A DNA stretch of 56,567 nucleotides from a virus. Both the position numbers and the translations under genes were made by a program. The stretch lies in IMG/VR virus record IMGVR_UViG_3300031237_000257, positions 1 through 56,567 of that record. One strand, given 5' to 3'. The number at the start of each line of letters is the position of its first letter. Position 1 is the stretch's first letter. Below, in pieces: positions 32,932-40,270 of the stretch. Below the pieces are notes generated by a model, which saw only the letters and a list, made by a program, of their open reading frames with translations, was not told the origin of the DNA and ran no database searches.

Positions 32932-33264
32932 CTACTCAGGCTTGCGGCTCGGCAACTTGAAGTCAGTCACCCGGTCAGCGATGTCGCGGATCTTTTCCAC
33001 ACCCAGGAAGCCAACCCAGCCACCGGCAAAGGTGGCCATGCTCTGGGGTAGACCGAAGAAATCCAGACCACTGATGATCGTCAGGGTCAGGCCTCCGCAG
33101 ATCGCACCCTCCACCAGCATCTGACGCCGAGTGCCACCACCGTATGTGATTCGAAACACAGCCATGGCACAGGACAGTCCAGCGGCGAAGAGAATCGGCG
33201 AATGCTGGCTCAACCACGCAAGCGCAATCGCCCAGGTATCTGGTTTGTCTGGCATGTTTGGCAT
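32932..33264 (-). CDS. Holin (lambda-family)
   Basis: The 110-residue protein has three hydrophobic segments (about residues 22-38, 50-66 and 72-88) and ends with VEKIRDIADRVTDFKLPSRK, a charged tail. The sequence GGLTLTIISGLDFFGLPQSM and GGWVGFLGVEKIRDI match the phage holin, lambda family pattern. It forms the inner-membrane lesion that frees the endolysin. Two in-frame starts, Met1 and Met4 (MPNMPDKPDTW), lie behind GGGGAGGAA, and a hairpin overlaps that binding site. It is placed before the terminase genes, far from the endolysin. Confidence 0.87.
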   Translation of the reverse strand: MPNMPDKPDTWAIALAWLSQHSPILFAAGLSCAMAVFRITYGGGTRRQMLVEGAICGGLTLTIISGLDFFGLPQSMATFAGGWVGFLGVEKIRDIADRVTDFKLPSRKPE

Positions 33265-33272
33265 CTCGGTTC

Positions 33273-33287
33273 CTCCCCGTCAGGGAG
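33273..33287 (-). promoter_or_regulatory. Hairpin sequestering the holin ribosome binding site
   Basis: Minus strand CTCCC-TGACG-GGGAG has its 3' arm inside the GGGGAGGAA binding site in front of the holin ATG. It recalls the sdi stem-loop before lambda S. Confidence 0.5.
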
Positions 33288-33380
33288 CGGTGATCTGTTG
33301 GCAGGCGATTGCCTGCGGATTTGAATCAGCTCCAACAGCACTCCCAGCTCAGAGCGATGGGTGTGGTGGAGCCGAAAACG

Positions 33381-33407
33381 AAAAAGCCCCTGCAGATGCA
33401 GAGGCTT
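33381..33407 (-). terminator. Intrinsic terminator in the late leader
   Basis: Minus strand AAGCCTCTGC-ATCT-GCAGGGGCTT (two G-T pairs) is followed by TTT. It lies before the holin, where an antitermination-controlled late operon would have its tR-type terminator. Confidence 0.75.
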
Positions 33408-33688
33408 GAATGAGGCGCTCTCTGAGGGGGTCGATTGCAGACTTAAGGCCGTTGGAAAAATTTGCATCGGGGAAAGCGATATCCAAGCTTATCTAGCAGA
33501 CGATATAGAAATTCCATGTGGGATTCCGGTTGAGCAAAAAAGCTCGCCGCGATGAGCCTGAAGCATTTCCCGCGCAGCTACACCGCCAAGTGGTTCAGAG
33601 AATAATGGAAATACGACAGCTTGCTGCTACCGTCAAATCGGCAGAGTAGTTCGTCTGCGAAATTAATACCTAGATCAAGGGGACTGCA

Positions 33689-34171
33689 ATGAAGCCAGAC
33701 CTGCTAGATTCAGAAATCCGCGCCGTAATGTTGGCGATTGATCAAGAACAACTGTATATCCATGCGTCTTGGTGCTTCTGGCATGAGGGAGTGAGACTTT
33801 TCGACGATTCTTATCCTGGTAACTTCCAACCGACAAATGGGAAGTATGGACTTAGAGCAGTATGCGCAGATAAGCAGTCGCACAACGGCTATGCCCAAAG
33901 CCTTATCAATAACTCATCCAACAACGAACTCCAAGGGGCGTTTTTCCGTACATCACAAAGAGTTGAAAGCGATCATCAGCTTTCAACACACTTTCGCTGG
34001 GTTGCTTACCACGAGAGCATGAGGCGCAGTTTTTTAGATTTGGCCGCACAGATGAACTTTTCCCAAATTAGAAGCGACTACCACGATTACCAAGCTCACA
34101 ACTCTAACGCTAAAAACTTGCTTTCGTGTATAAGCAATTATCAGCTAAACCTAATGATTGATGCCCTTTAA
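33689..34171 (+). CDS. Unknown 160-residue plus-strand cargo protein
   Basis: The ATG at 33689 follows AAGGGGA. The protein is soluble, with many aromatic and histidine residues (IHASWCFWHEGVRLFDDSYP), and shows no metal-site spacing I can name. It has its own strong terminator, is AT-rich, and lies against the direction of the lysis and replication genes, which marks it as a cargo gene. I do not recognise a family. Confidence 0.6.
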   Translation: MKPDLLDSEIRAVMLAIDQEQLYIHASWCFWHEGVRLFDDSYPGNFQPTNGKYGLRAVCADKQSHNGYAQSLINNSSNNELQGAFFRTSQRVESDHQLSTHFRWVAYHESMRRSFLDLAAQMNFSQIRSDYHDYQAHNSNAKNLLSCISNYQLNLMIDAL

Positions 34172-34176
34172 AAAAT

Positions 34177-34200
34177 AGCCCGGCACAGTGGCCGGGCTCT
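34177..34200 (+). terminator. Bidirectional intrinsic terminator
   Basis: AGCCCGGC-ACAGTG-GCCGGGCT has T-rich sequence on both outer sides, so it can end both the 160-residue plus-strand gene and the 65-residue minus-strand gene. Confidence 0.8.
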
Positions 34201-34216
34201 TAATTAGAAGTAATCA

Positions 34217-34414
34217 TCAGGGTTTAGGATGCTTGCTTACTACCGAGTTGGCGGCATCCACATCTGCCATCTCTTCGTCGATAAGTGCATCGTCATCCGC
34301 AGGAAACGGAACCTCGGCCTGATTACTTTTAGGTTCACTGCCTATTTCGTTGTGCGTGCTGCTCGTTACGCCCTTCTGAGAAATGTTGCCCGGCGCATTT
34401 TCATCAATGTCCAT
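34217..34414 (-). CDS. Small acidic protein of unknown function
   Basis: The ATG at 34414 (MDIDENAPGNISQKG) follows CGGAG and gives 65 residues, strongly acidic (DDDALIDEEMADVDA) and probably disordered. It follows the secreted small protein gene in the same direction. Small acidic phage proteins can mimic DNA and block host nucleases, but nothing here shows that this one does. Confidence 0.5.
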   Translation of the reverse strand: MDIDENAPGNISQKGVTSSTHNEIGSEPKSNQAEVPFPADDDALIDEEMADVDAANSVVSKHPKP

Positions 34415-34509
34415 GCTCGCTCTCCGTTCTGACGCGCGGAATGCCCGTGCTTGAACTTGAGAGGTGGCAGAGCATTGCAAGTGCCGAGCTTTGGACCAAC
34501 GGCGGACAC

Positions 34510-34537
34510 AAAAAAGCCCAGCGGTTGAGCCAGGCTT
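34510..34537 (-). terminator. Intrinsic terminator of the 87-residue secreted protein gene
   Basis: A minus-strand stem AAGCCTGG...CTGGGCTT (imperfect) is followed by TTTTTT, 20 bases after the stop codon of the gene at 34557-34820. Confidence 0.65.
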
Positions 34538-34556
34538 CAAAATCCATTATGCGATT

Positions 34557-34820
34557 TCACGTCGATCTAGCGAAAGAGTTCCACTCTTCAATAGCGTCGT
34601 CTGCCGCAGACTTATGCTTTCGGATCGCATTTTGCTGCTCGTCAACAAAGTCGCTGATGCAGGTTTTGTACTCTTCGGTATCAGCAACGAACTGGTCGCG
34701 CTGATACTGATCTTCAAATTCGTACGGAACATCTGGTTGGTCACAGTCATGAGATGGCGGGTATGAGTCCGCGTATGCGAGGGGCGAGAGCAGTGTTCCA
34801 ATCAATAGGAGGGTTCGCAT
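34557..34820 (-). CDS. Small secreted (periplasmic) phage protein
   Basis: The 87-residue protein has a signal peptide, MRTLLLIGTLLSPLAYADS, with a likely cleavage after AYA. The mature part has two cysteines (DCDQPDVPYEF, KTCISDF) that could form a disulfide, and an acidic helical end (DAIEEWNSFA). Similar small exported proteins recur in Pseudomonas and enteric prophages between the late regulator and lysis genes. The role is unknown. Confidence 0.72.
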   Translation of the reverse strand: MRTLLLIGTLLSPLAYADSYPPSHDCDQPDVPYEFEDQYQRDQFVADTEEYKTCISDFVDEQQNAIRKHKSAADDAIEEWNSFARST

Positions 34821-34840
34821 CTTCCATGCCTCACATAAAG

Positions 34841-34863
34841 AAGCCCGACTTCGTGCCGGGCTT
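34841..34863 (-). terminator. Intrinsic terminator after the Q-position gene
   Basis: Minus strand AAGCCCG-GCACGAAGT-CGGGCTT is followed by CTTT. It marks the end of the early left operon about 80 bases past its last gene. Confidence 0.7.
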
Positions 34864-34943
34864 TACTGTGCAACCTCAACGCGCAAGATCGACAGGATGG
34901 GTAAATATTCTCTCACTTTCTCACTCATTGCAATGGCTATTTG

Positions 34944-35489
34944 CTACGCCGCGCAACTTTCGATCAAGCCCTCTGTATCCAGCAGTTCTTGAGCCGCTGT
35001 GAGCGCTTCATTTACCTGGTCGTCCAGCGCCTTGCGGATGTTCGAGCGCCACCGATAACGGGTCGATTCCGGCTTGCCGTCGTTGTCCCAATTGGTGATG
35101 TCGTACCACGCCGCAGGTAAGACTGCGACGGAACGCTTGCCCTCTGCGCCAGCCACTTGCGGGATTGCCCAGGTCAGCACCGCGCATTCACGGAAGCGCT
35201 TTGGTGCAGGCGACTGGGCCGTCTTGATCAGCTCAAGAATCGCCCCATGCTTGCGCTCGTCATGCGTTGAATACTTCGCGACCAGTGCCCGCCAGTGCAC
35301 TGCCGACAGCGACTTGTGCAGCCGGCCGAACACCCAGCAGTCGGTAAGGAATGCAGCCTCTTTACCGACGATCTCACCCTTCTGTTTGGTGCACTGCACC
35401 TTGGGCTCAAAGTCGCAGCCGCCGGCGGAGTTGATGGTTTCGGCGGCGAGCGCCCGGACAACTGCGGATACCACATTGCGATAGGTCAT
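34944..35489 (-). CDS. Protein in the Q (late antiterminator) position
   Basis: The 181-residue protein is the last gene of the early left operon, overlapping NinG by four bases. It reads as helical (SAVHWRALVAKYSTHDERKH) with a C-terminal RYRWRSNIRKALDDQVNEAL. In lambdoid phages the gene after nin is Q or an equivalent late activator, and terminators inside the late operon here call for one. I think it is the late regulator, but I see no zinc finger or clear match to lambda Q. Confidence 0.55.
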   Translation of the reverse strand: MTYRNVVSAVVRALAAETINSAGGCDFEPKVQCTKQKGEIVGKEAAFLTDCWVFGRLHKSLSAVHWRALVAKYSTHDERKHGAILELIKTAQSPAPKRFRECAVLTWAIPQVAGAEGKRSVAVLPAAWYDITNWDNDGKPESTRYRWRSNIRKALDDQVNEALTAAQELLDTEGLIESCAA

Positions 35490-36067
35490 GCTGCTCTCCC
35501 CTTCAGCTCTCTTGTCTTTGCCCGATACTCGGCGGTCATCGCCTTCAGTTCTTCGACGGTGTACTTCTTCGGCTCATGCGGGCCTTCCAGCCACTCGACC
35601 TGCTCGGCGCCGATCCGCTTAACCAGTGCGATGCGGTAATTAACGATGTTTCCGGACAGCTGGGTGTTGCACGGCGAGCACTGGCGGTGGCAGTTCAGCG
35701 GCTCGAAGCGCAATGCAGGGTTGCTGCCCACGGTGCGGTAATGCCCCGCGTCGTATTTGCCCTGGTGGTGGCGACCGCAACTGATGCACGGCAACTCGGC
35801 GTCTCGCTCGCGGACCCAGGCATTGAAGGCAATCTGCGTGTCCTTGAGGTGCTCGGCCCGACTCTTCAGCTTCTCCTTGCGAACCTTGATCTCTTTGCGC
35901 TCGATCTGGGCCAGCGACTTGCGTGCCTTCTCCTGATTCACATCCTTGATCGCCAGGCCGCACTTTGGGCTACACACCGCCTGACCCAGGCGTTGGGGCG
36001 AGAAGCTGACGCCGCACGCCGGGTTCTTGCACTTCTTCGGGCGGGGAGGTTTTGGATTGATGCTCAT
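35486..36067 (-). CDS. ninG: NinG (Rap-type recombination protein)
   Basis: The 193-residue protein begins with a zinc-binding cluster (KKCKNPACGVSFSP, VCSPKCG) and a central basic coiled coil, then CISCGRHHQGKYDAGHYR and NCHRQCSPCNTQLSGN, the two further Cys/His groups typical of NinG. Lambda NinG/Rap is a structure-specific endonuclease acting on recombination intermediates. Overlap by four bases with both neighbours shows a tight operon. Confidence 0.93.
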   Translation of the reverse strand: MSINPKPPRPKKCKNPACGVSFSPQRLGQAVCSPKCGLAIKDVNQEKARKSLAQIERKEIKVRKEKLKSRAEHLKDTQIAFNAWVRERDAELPCISCGRHHQGKYDAGHYRTVGSNPALRFEPLNCHRQCSPCNTQLSGNIVNYRIALVKRIGAEQVEWLEGPHEPKKYTVEELKAMTAEYRAKTRELKGRAA

Positions 36068-36651
36068 GCGTAACTCCCCAACTGATCAGCGGCAGACAGC
36101 GCGTCAGCTTCATTCTCGAAGTGTGCGGACAACACCAACCGCCAGCAGGCGTTGAAGACGTCGCGGTAAAGTGGTTCGAAAGCGGTATCGTCCATGTTTG
36201 CCCAACTGATCGACTTCGCCTCTTTGCGGATTCCTTCAGGCGTGTGCACCAAGTGGAAGTGGCCGGCCTCGATCGTCACCCACTCACGGAAAGCTTCGCG
36301 GGACTTGTCCACGGCCGGAAAACGCTCGGCACGAGCCGACTCAAGGCCCGCGACGTATGCCGCGACAGCGTCCGACAGTTGCCCGGGCTTGCCGCTTTGC
36401 GCTTCGAAGAACTTGGCCAGTCCTCGAATGCCCCGCATCTCTTGGCGCGGAATCAGTCCGCCCACCGGCTCCCAGTACTCCCAAGCCAGGTCGAGCATCG
36501 AGAAGAACTTGCCGTGGAACTTGCCGTTGCGCATGCGGGTGAACTTGCCGTGAATGATCTGTCCAGCCTTCCACCTCTGGACTGTTTCGCGATCGGCTTC
36601 CGTGGCCGGCACCAACCCCTGGGCTGTGCGGATCAATGCGAGTTCAGCCAT
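36064..36651 (-). CDS. DUF1367 phage protein
   Basis: The 195-residue protein (MAELALIRTAQGLVPATEAD) has the DUF1367 pattern: KAGQIIHGKFTRMRNGKFHG and a helical C-terminal half. The family is common in the nin-like region of lambdoid phages, before NinG. Its biochemical role is not known; the position suggests recombination or replication support. GGAGG precedes the ATG. Confidence 0.82.
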   Translation of the reverse strand: MAELALIRTAQGLVPATEADRETVQRWKAGQIIHGKFTRMRNGKFHGKFFSMLDLAWEYWEPVGGLIPRQEMRGIRGLAKFFEAQSGKPGQLSDAVAAYVAGLESARAERFPAVDKSREAFREWVTIEAGHFHLVHTPEGIRKEAKSISWANMDDTAFEPLYRDVFNACWRLVLSAHFENEADALSAADQLGSYA

Positions 36652-37432
36652 GGGATGCCTCCTTGCGTTGTGCTGCTGCGAGGGCTACTCGAAATCTACG
36701 TTTACGCAGGTATGTGTCGACTCGATCTGCTTGGGACTTCTTGAGTCGCTCGCGCTTCTGTTGGGCCTTCGCCGCATCGACGATCTGGCGCACTTCAGCG
36801 AGCTTCTCGCGCAGGTGCGGTGACGCCTTTGCTTCGGAACCGGTCAGCAGCCCGGCGATAGCTTGGCCATCGTTCGTGATGGGCGCGATGCGCAGTTCAG
36901 CCAGGTACTGGGTGCCAGCCTGTTGAGTGATCAGTTGCATACGGACCGCCGACTCGATCGCAGTTACCCGGCGGGCGGGATCAAGCCCGAGGGAAACACT
37001 CCAAGTGGTCGGTTTGGCTTCAGCCCTAGCCGCGGACACCAGTCGCTCGTATGCACTGTTGAACGCCATCCGTGCACCAACTACGTCTCGACGACTCAAG
37101 ATCGGCTGCGCAGCAACCATCGCTTGGCGTATCTCAGCGGTCATCACCACTGTTTCTGATTCGTCCCCAGCGGTAAGCGCAATAGACCACGCCTCGTCTT
37201 TACCCGGACGGCCATCGACGGCCTGTACCCGATGCAACACCGCAGCCAGTGTCAGCTTGCCTGTCAGTTCTCGGCGGCACGCCTGAAGCGCTTTGCGGAT
37301 GTCAGTCGGAGCGAACACGGCGAGATCTTCAGCCATCAACTCCGCAGCCGTGGCACTGATGGTCTGGCCTAAGGTCTCGGCGGTGGCGCAGATTGCGCCG
37401 GCAAGTTGTGCGCGGTCGTCAGAGGAAAGCAT
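36644..37432 (-). CDS. P-like replication accessory protein
   Basis: The ATG at 37432 (MLSSDDRAQLAGAI) follows GGGAGG and gives 262 residues; it overlaps the O-like gene end by 14 bases. A segment DIRKALQACRRELTGKLTLA followed by HRVQAVDGRPGKDEAW resembles a region of lambda P-type helicase loaders and related phage replication proteins. The C-terminal part is basic and helical (KKSQADRVDTYLRKRRFRVA). Together with the upstream origin-binding gene it should bring the host helicase to the origin. Confidence in the exact role is moderate. Confidence 0.6.
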   Translation of the reverse strand: MLSSDDRAQLAGAICATAETLGQTISATAAELMAEDLAVFAPTDIRKALQACRRELTGKLTLAAVLHRVQAVDGRPGKDEAWSIALTAGDESETVVMTAEIRQAMVAAQPILSRRDVVGARMAFNSAYERLVSAARAEAKPTTWSVSLGLDPARRVTAIESAVRMQLITQQAGTQYLAELRIAPITNDGQAIAGLLTGSEAKASPHLREKLAEVRQIVDAAKAQQKRERLKKSQADRVDTYLRKRRFRVALAAAQRKEASHG

Positions 37433-38390
37433 TGCGCGGCCCTCCCTCACGAATGTTGCGCGCAGCTTCCTGTGCGGCGTTGATGTTGGCCTGGGTGTCT
37501 TCCAGTTGGCGGGCGGTGCGGCCGTTAATCTGAGTTTGGGTCACCCACTGGGTGTGGTAGCTCTCGGCGTTGGCCAACAGCTCGCTGACGCTGTGGCACT
37601 TGCGGATTAGTTGGGCGTCGTTGATGCCGAGGTAATACGCAGCCACGCTGTGAGAAACGTCGATGCCCAAACGGCCGATCAACGAACCTATCTGCCCTCC
37701 CACCTTGGCGTTCCACACTGGCCAGGCCTTGTACCGCTTGCGGTAGGACATGGCGTAGTTGGCCCAGGTCTTGAACGTCTTGCAGGTCTGGTCCTTGGGT
37801 CCGGGCATGTCGGCTGGGATCTCAACTCGGGGCGCCTCGGTGCGATCAACAACCAGCACCAGCCCGCCGGATCGGTTCGGCTTGTCCGAGCCGTCCTGCA
37901 AATCCTGATTACTGGTTACCTGATTGGTACCCTGATTATTGGTACCCTGATTTGTCGGAGATTTTTCCGACCCTGCATCGGATTTTTTTCCGACCTTGCT
38001 CGGAGATTTATCCGAGGTAGATCGGATTTTTTTCCGACCATCGAGCGCATCAGAGGTCGGATATTTTTCCGACCCATCCAACTTGCGATTCCACTCTTTC
38101 GCCTTCTCAGTGAGGCGGATCAAGGTGATGCTGGAAGTGCTGGAAAGCTCGATTAAACCGGCATCCCTCAGGGCTTTAAGAAGTCGGTAAGCGGTGTCCG
38201 CCTTGTCAGTGAGCAGCGGCAGTTCTTCGACGATTTTGCTCTTGCTCAGCGCGAAGTAGATCCCGGTGTCCGTCTTGATTGGGTTGGCCCAACTCGGGCT
38301 CTCGTAGACGAAGGCGAATAGCAGGGCCTGCTGAGAATTCAGCCCCCACTCCAGCGCCTTCACCTGGTTGATCGTGACGGTGTATTGCAT
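37419..38390 (-). CDS. O-like replication initiator containing the origin
   Basis: The 323-residue protein has an N-terminal winged-helix part (QALLFAFVYESPSWAN to LRDAGLIELSSTSSIT) and a middle linker of low complexity (residues about 105-165, S/K/N/Q/T-rich). The C-terminal domain (KTFKTWANYAMSYRKRYKAW) has no ATPase motif. The linker is encoded by a run of five iterons, as in lambda O, where the origin lies inside the gene. It should bind the iterons by its N-terminal domain and load the replisome through its C-terminal domain. Confidence 0.8.
   Translation of the reverse strand: MQYTVTINQVKALEWGLNSQQALLFAFVYESPSWANPIKTDTGIYFALSKSKIVEELPLLTDKADTAYRLLKALRDAGLIELSSTSSITLIRLTEKAKEWNRKLDGSEKYPTSDALDGRKKIRSTSDKSPSKVGKKSDAGSEKSPTNQGTNNQGTNQVTSNQDLQDGSDKPNRSGGLVLVVDRTEAPRVEIPADMPGPKDQTCKTFKTWANYAMSYRKRYKAWPVWNAKVGGQIGSLIGRLGIDVSHSVAAYYLGINDAQLIRKCHSVSELLANAESYHTQWVTQTQINGRTARQLEDTQANINAAQEAARNIREGGPRNAFL
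37955..38072. repeat. Five iterons, probable replication origin
   Basis: Five copies of a 16-base dyad TCGGA-N6-TCCGA (consensus TCGGATTTTTTTCCGA) start at 37955, 37978, 38000, 38022 and 38057. The first four are 22-23 bases apart, about two helical turns. They are inside the O-like gene. A short AT-richer run of direct repeats (ACCCTGATT type, 37912-37953) lies beside them, as expected for a melting region. Confidence 0.8.
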
Positions 38391-38391
38391 G

Positions 38392-39198
38392 TCAGGCCTT
38401 CCCGACCAGTTTGGCCAGTTCGAGGAAGCGATCCACGTACCAGTGAGGTTGCGTCTCGCGAGGAGATTGAGGATTGGTCAAATTCTTGCCGAAACGAAGG
38501 CCCTGCTCAGTCACAGACCAGAAGTCGACCATTTCCTGCTTGGAGTTTTTGCGCTGGAGCTGCTTGAGGAAGCCCTTGGCAGCTAGTGCGCGATTGAACG
38601 CTGCCGGCGCGTAGCGGATGTCGTTGTCCTTCAGCAAGGCCGTGGCCGACTTGGTAGGCATCGAAGAACCGCCAGCAGCATCTGGCGCGGCGTCGACGGC
38701 GTAGCCTGGGAGAAACTTCGGGTCCAAGCCGTTGTTCTGGGCGATCTTCGTGAGCATGGCCATCTGGCAAGATGGCGCGGGCTTCAGTAGGCGCGTGAAG
38801 CACTCCATGATGGCGATCTCGCCGACGACCTTGGTGCCATTGAGCAGAACCTGCTCGCGGGCGCCCTGCTGCTGTTCCAGCTCGCGCCACCGGCGAATCA
38901 CCTTCATGCGCAGCGGCGCGCTGTAGCCGGTGAGCAGGCAGTCGGTGTGCTCGCGATCCAGCATGTACTCGACTTGCTCGCGGTTCTGGCCATCCAGATA
39001 GATGTGCTCAAAACTGAGTACATCTAAATTCAGTTCTTTTAGCATCGCCGTGATGTCGCGCTTCACGTTGGCGTGCCGCTTACCGGTGACGTTGGCGATC
39101 TCACGGGAAGACATCGTGGTACGCGACACGTTTTCCGAATTAACAAAACGTGTCGCGACATTGAAAGGGGGATTGCTTGAATTAGGTTGGCTCTGCAT
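38392..39198 (-). CDS. Rha-family regulatory protein
   Basis: The ATG at 39198 (MQSQPNSSNPPFNV) follows TGAGG, giving 268 residues. The N-terminal domain (MSSREIANVTGKRHANVKRD then FEHIYLDGQNREQVEYMLDR) is the Phage_pRha pattern, with the classic GYSAPLRMKVIRRWRELE. A C-terminal DNA-binding-like part follows. Rha proteins control lysis-lysogeny behaviour in several phages. Here it follows the CII-like gene and precedes replication. Confidence 0.88.
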   Translation of the reverse strand: MQSQPNSSNPPFNVATRFVNSENVSRTTMSSREIANVTGKRHANVKRDITAMLKELNLDVLSFEHIYLDGQNREQVEYMLDREHTDCLLTGYSAPLRMKVIRRWRELEQQQGAREQVLLNGTKVVGEIAIMECFTRLLKPAPSCQMAMLTKIAQNNGLDPKFLPGYAVDAAPDAAGGSSMPTKSATALLKDNDIRYAPAAFNRALAAKGFLKQLQRKNSKQEMVDFWSVTEQGLRFGKNLTNPQSPRETQPHWYVDRFLELAKLVGKA

Positions 39199-39226
39199 AA
39201 TCGGCCTCATTGAGTGGTGTCGAATT

Positions 39227-39252
39227 AGCCGGGGCGCAATCCCGGCTTTTTT
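39227..39252 (+). terminator. Plus-strand terminator between CII-like and Rha genes
   Basis: AGCCGGG-GCGCAAT-CCCGGCT is followed by TTTTT on the plus strand, although no plus-strand gene ends here. On the minus strand the T run is missing, so it should not stop the early left transcript. Confidence 0.65.
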
Positions 39253-39263
39253 GTGCCTGGGTT

Positions 39264-39686
39264 TCAGGCAGCCTTCACCGATGCATCCATCACGTCCAGG
39301 CTCTGCCGGACATGGTTGATCTCTTGGCGAATCAAAGATTTTTCGAACGTGCTGACGTGGTCATCGCCGAGCGCTTCGTGCACGGCGATAGTCAGATCAG
39401 CCACTTCCTTGCCGACATTGATCAGCGAATTGGTCAGCGCTTGAGGCTGGGGGGCAGACTTGGCGATCAGGTCGAAACCGAATTCATTTGCGAGCGCTGC
39501 CAGAGGGCGCATGTCGCCGGTGTGCAGCAAGATCCCAAACAGGTGCTCCACGGTCAGGTGGTGAGCATCGTTGTCGGGGTTGGCGCGCTGGAGCAGGCCA
39601 ACGTGTGGCACCCCCATCTTCGCCGCCAATGCTTTGGCCTCGTTATCCAGAACAGCGCTTTGGCAGGCCCGCAGAAAATCTTCCAT
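39264..39686 (-). CDS. CII-like regulator (CP76 family)
   Basis: The 140-residue protein reads as the phage regulatory protein CII/CP76 family: MEDFLRACQSAVLDNEAKAL, LLQRANPDNDAHHLTVEHL and TNSLINVGKEVADLTIAVHE. It probably steers the choice of lysogeny, acting on early promoters. It is the second gene of the left operon after Cro, the place of cII in lambda. GAGG lies upstream of the ATG. Confidence 0.82.
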   Translation of the reverse strand: MEDFLRACQSAVLDNEAKALAAKMGVPHVGLLQRANPDNDAHHLTVEHLFGILLHTGDMRPLAALANEFGFDLIAKSAPQPQALTNSLINVGKEVADLTIAVHEALGDDHVSTFEKSLIRQEINHVRQSLDVMDASVKAA

Positions 39687-39769
39687 TCGTAAAACCTCAA
39701 ATTTGTTTCCGTGGTGGCGTTACGCCAACAAAGCGATGATCTGGTCATCAACTGATCAGGGACTCATCC

Positions 39770-39985
39770 ATGACCACTCATTCCGAATTACAGGGCGAGA
39801 TAGCCGCCCTTTGCTGCTTGGTGGTTGCCTTGGCGTCCACCCTTCCCTTGTCATCACAACTCAGGCTGTGGCGAGCGTTTGAGCGAGCTGCCGGACCATT
39901 CCGGGAAGTGCTTGGTTGCGAAGAGTTGCGCGGTTTTGAGCGCGCAACCGTCTTGCTCGCGTCGAGGCGAGCAAAGTTGAGTTAG
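39770..39985 (+). CDS. Small protein antisense to the cro-CII gap
   Basis: The 71-residue frame MTTHSELQGEIAALCCLVVA has AGGGA eight bases before the ATG and fills the 295-base space between cro and the CII-like gene on the other strand, overlapping the last codon of cro. The first half is hydrophobic-helical and the second amphipathic and basic. I believe similar small genes recur at this place in Pseudomonas prophages, but I cannot give a function. Confidence 0.5.
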   Translation: MTTHSELQGEIAALCCLVVALASTLPLSSQLRLWRAFERAAGPFREVLGCEELRGFERATVLLASRRAKLS

Positions 39986-40161
39986 GCGGCCTGCTCTTTT
40001 TTAATCGCTTTGAACTTTCCCCTGGAGAGGACTTGAATTTGGTACTGGCGGGATTCGGGAATAGTTTCCCCCCACATAGTCACTGCACTCGGACGGATGC
40101 CCAGCGCCAGTGCCAGCTTTGTTTTGTTGCCGAAGAATTCGGCCACTTCATGCGTATTCAT
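39982..40161 (-). CDS. cro: Cro repressor
   Basis: This 59-residue gene begins MNTHEVAEFFGNKTKLALAL. The helix-turn-helix continues GIRPSAVTMWGETIPESRQY, and the end is basic (SRGKFKAIKKEQAA). The pattern of a short N-terminal helix, then SAVxxWG and IPESRxYQIQ, is that of Cro proteins of Pseudomonas and enteric phages. It should bind the six operators and turn down CI and early transcription. The promoter is at 40189-40217. Confidence 0.9.
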   Translation of the reverse strand: MNTHEVAEFFGNKTKLALALGIRPSAVTMWGETIPESRQYQIQVLSRGKFKAIKKEQAA

Positions 40162-40187
40162 TGCGCATCCTCGTTCGAGCCTTATGC

Positions 40188-40263
40188 AATTTCAGCATGC
40201 TTAATTTAATGAGTCAACGAGCTTTTCCGACTACTGCATGCTTAAATTCAGTTAACTTAATAT
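40188..40263. promoter_or_regulatory. Operator triplet between cro and cI
   Basis: Three 20-base sites share AATTTCAG-CATG-CTTAAATT-type dyad symmetry. They are 40188-40207 (AATTTCAGCATGCTTAATTT), 40229-40248 (GACTACTGCATGCTTAAATT) and 40244-40263 (AAATTCAGTTAACTTAATAT), the last two overlapping by five bases. This is the layout of lambda OR. Confidence 0.85.
40189..40217 (-). promoter_or_regulatory. Cro (early left) promoter
   Basis: Minus strand -35 TTGACT (40212-40217) and -10 TGAAAT (40189-40194) are 17 bases apart. The -10 and spacer lie inside the first operator, so repressor binding there would shut it off. Confidence 0.7.
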
Positions 40264-40270
40264 TGGGTCC
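40258..40270 (+). promoter_or_regulatory. cI maintenance promoter -10, leaderless start
   Basis: TAATAT at 40258-40263 lies eight bases before the cI ATG at 40271, which would place the transcript start at or next to the A of the ATG. There is no ribosome binding site before the start codon. Lambda PRM also makes a leaderless cI message. Confidence 0.5.

Larger units (their letters stand above)
33265..33688. other. Late operon leader and upstream gap
   Basis: This gap holds, on the minus strand, a strong terminator (33381-33407), a perfect hairpin GCAGGC-AATC-GCCTGC (33301-33316) and a hairpin covering the holin ribosome binding site (33273-33287). A late promoter with a Q-type antitermination target would be expected here, but I could not fix a -10/-35. 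No convincing gene is seen. Confidence 0.5.

Noticed and set aside
37955-38072. Short regularly spaced repeats as a CRISPR array
   Set aside because: The repeat unit is only 16 bases with 6-bp (and one 19-bp) spacers, it lies within a coding frame and there is no cas gene. The replication iteron reading fits better.
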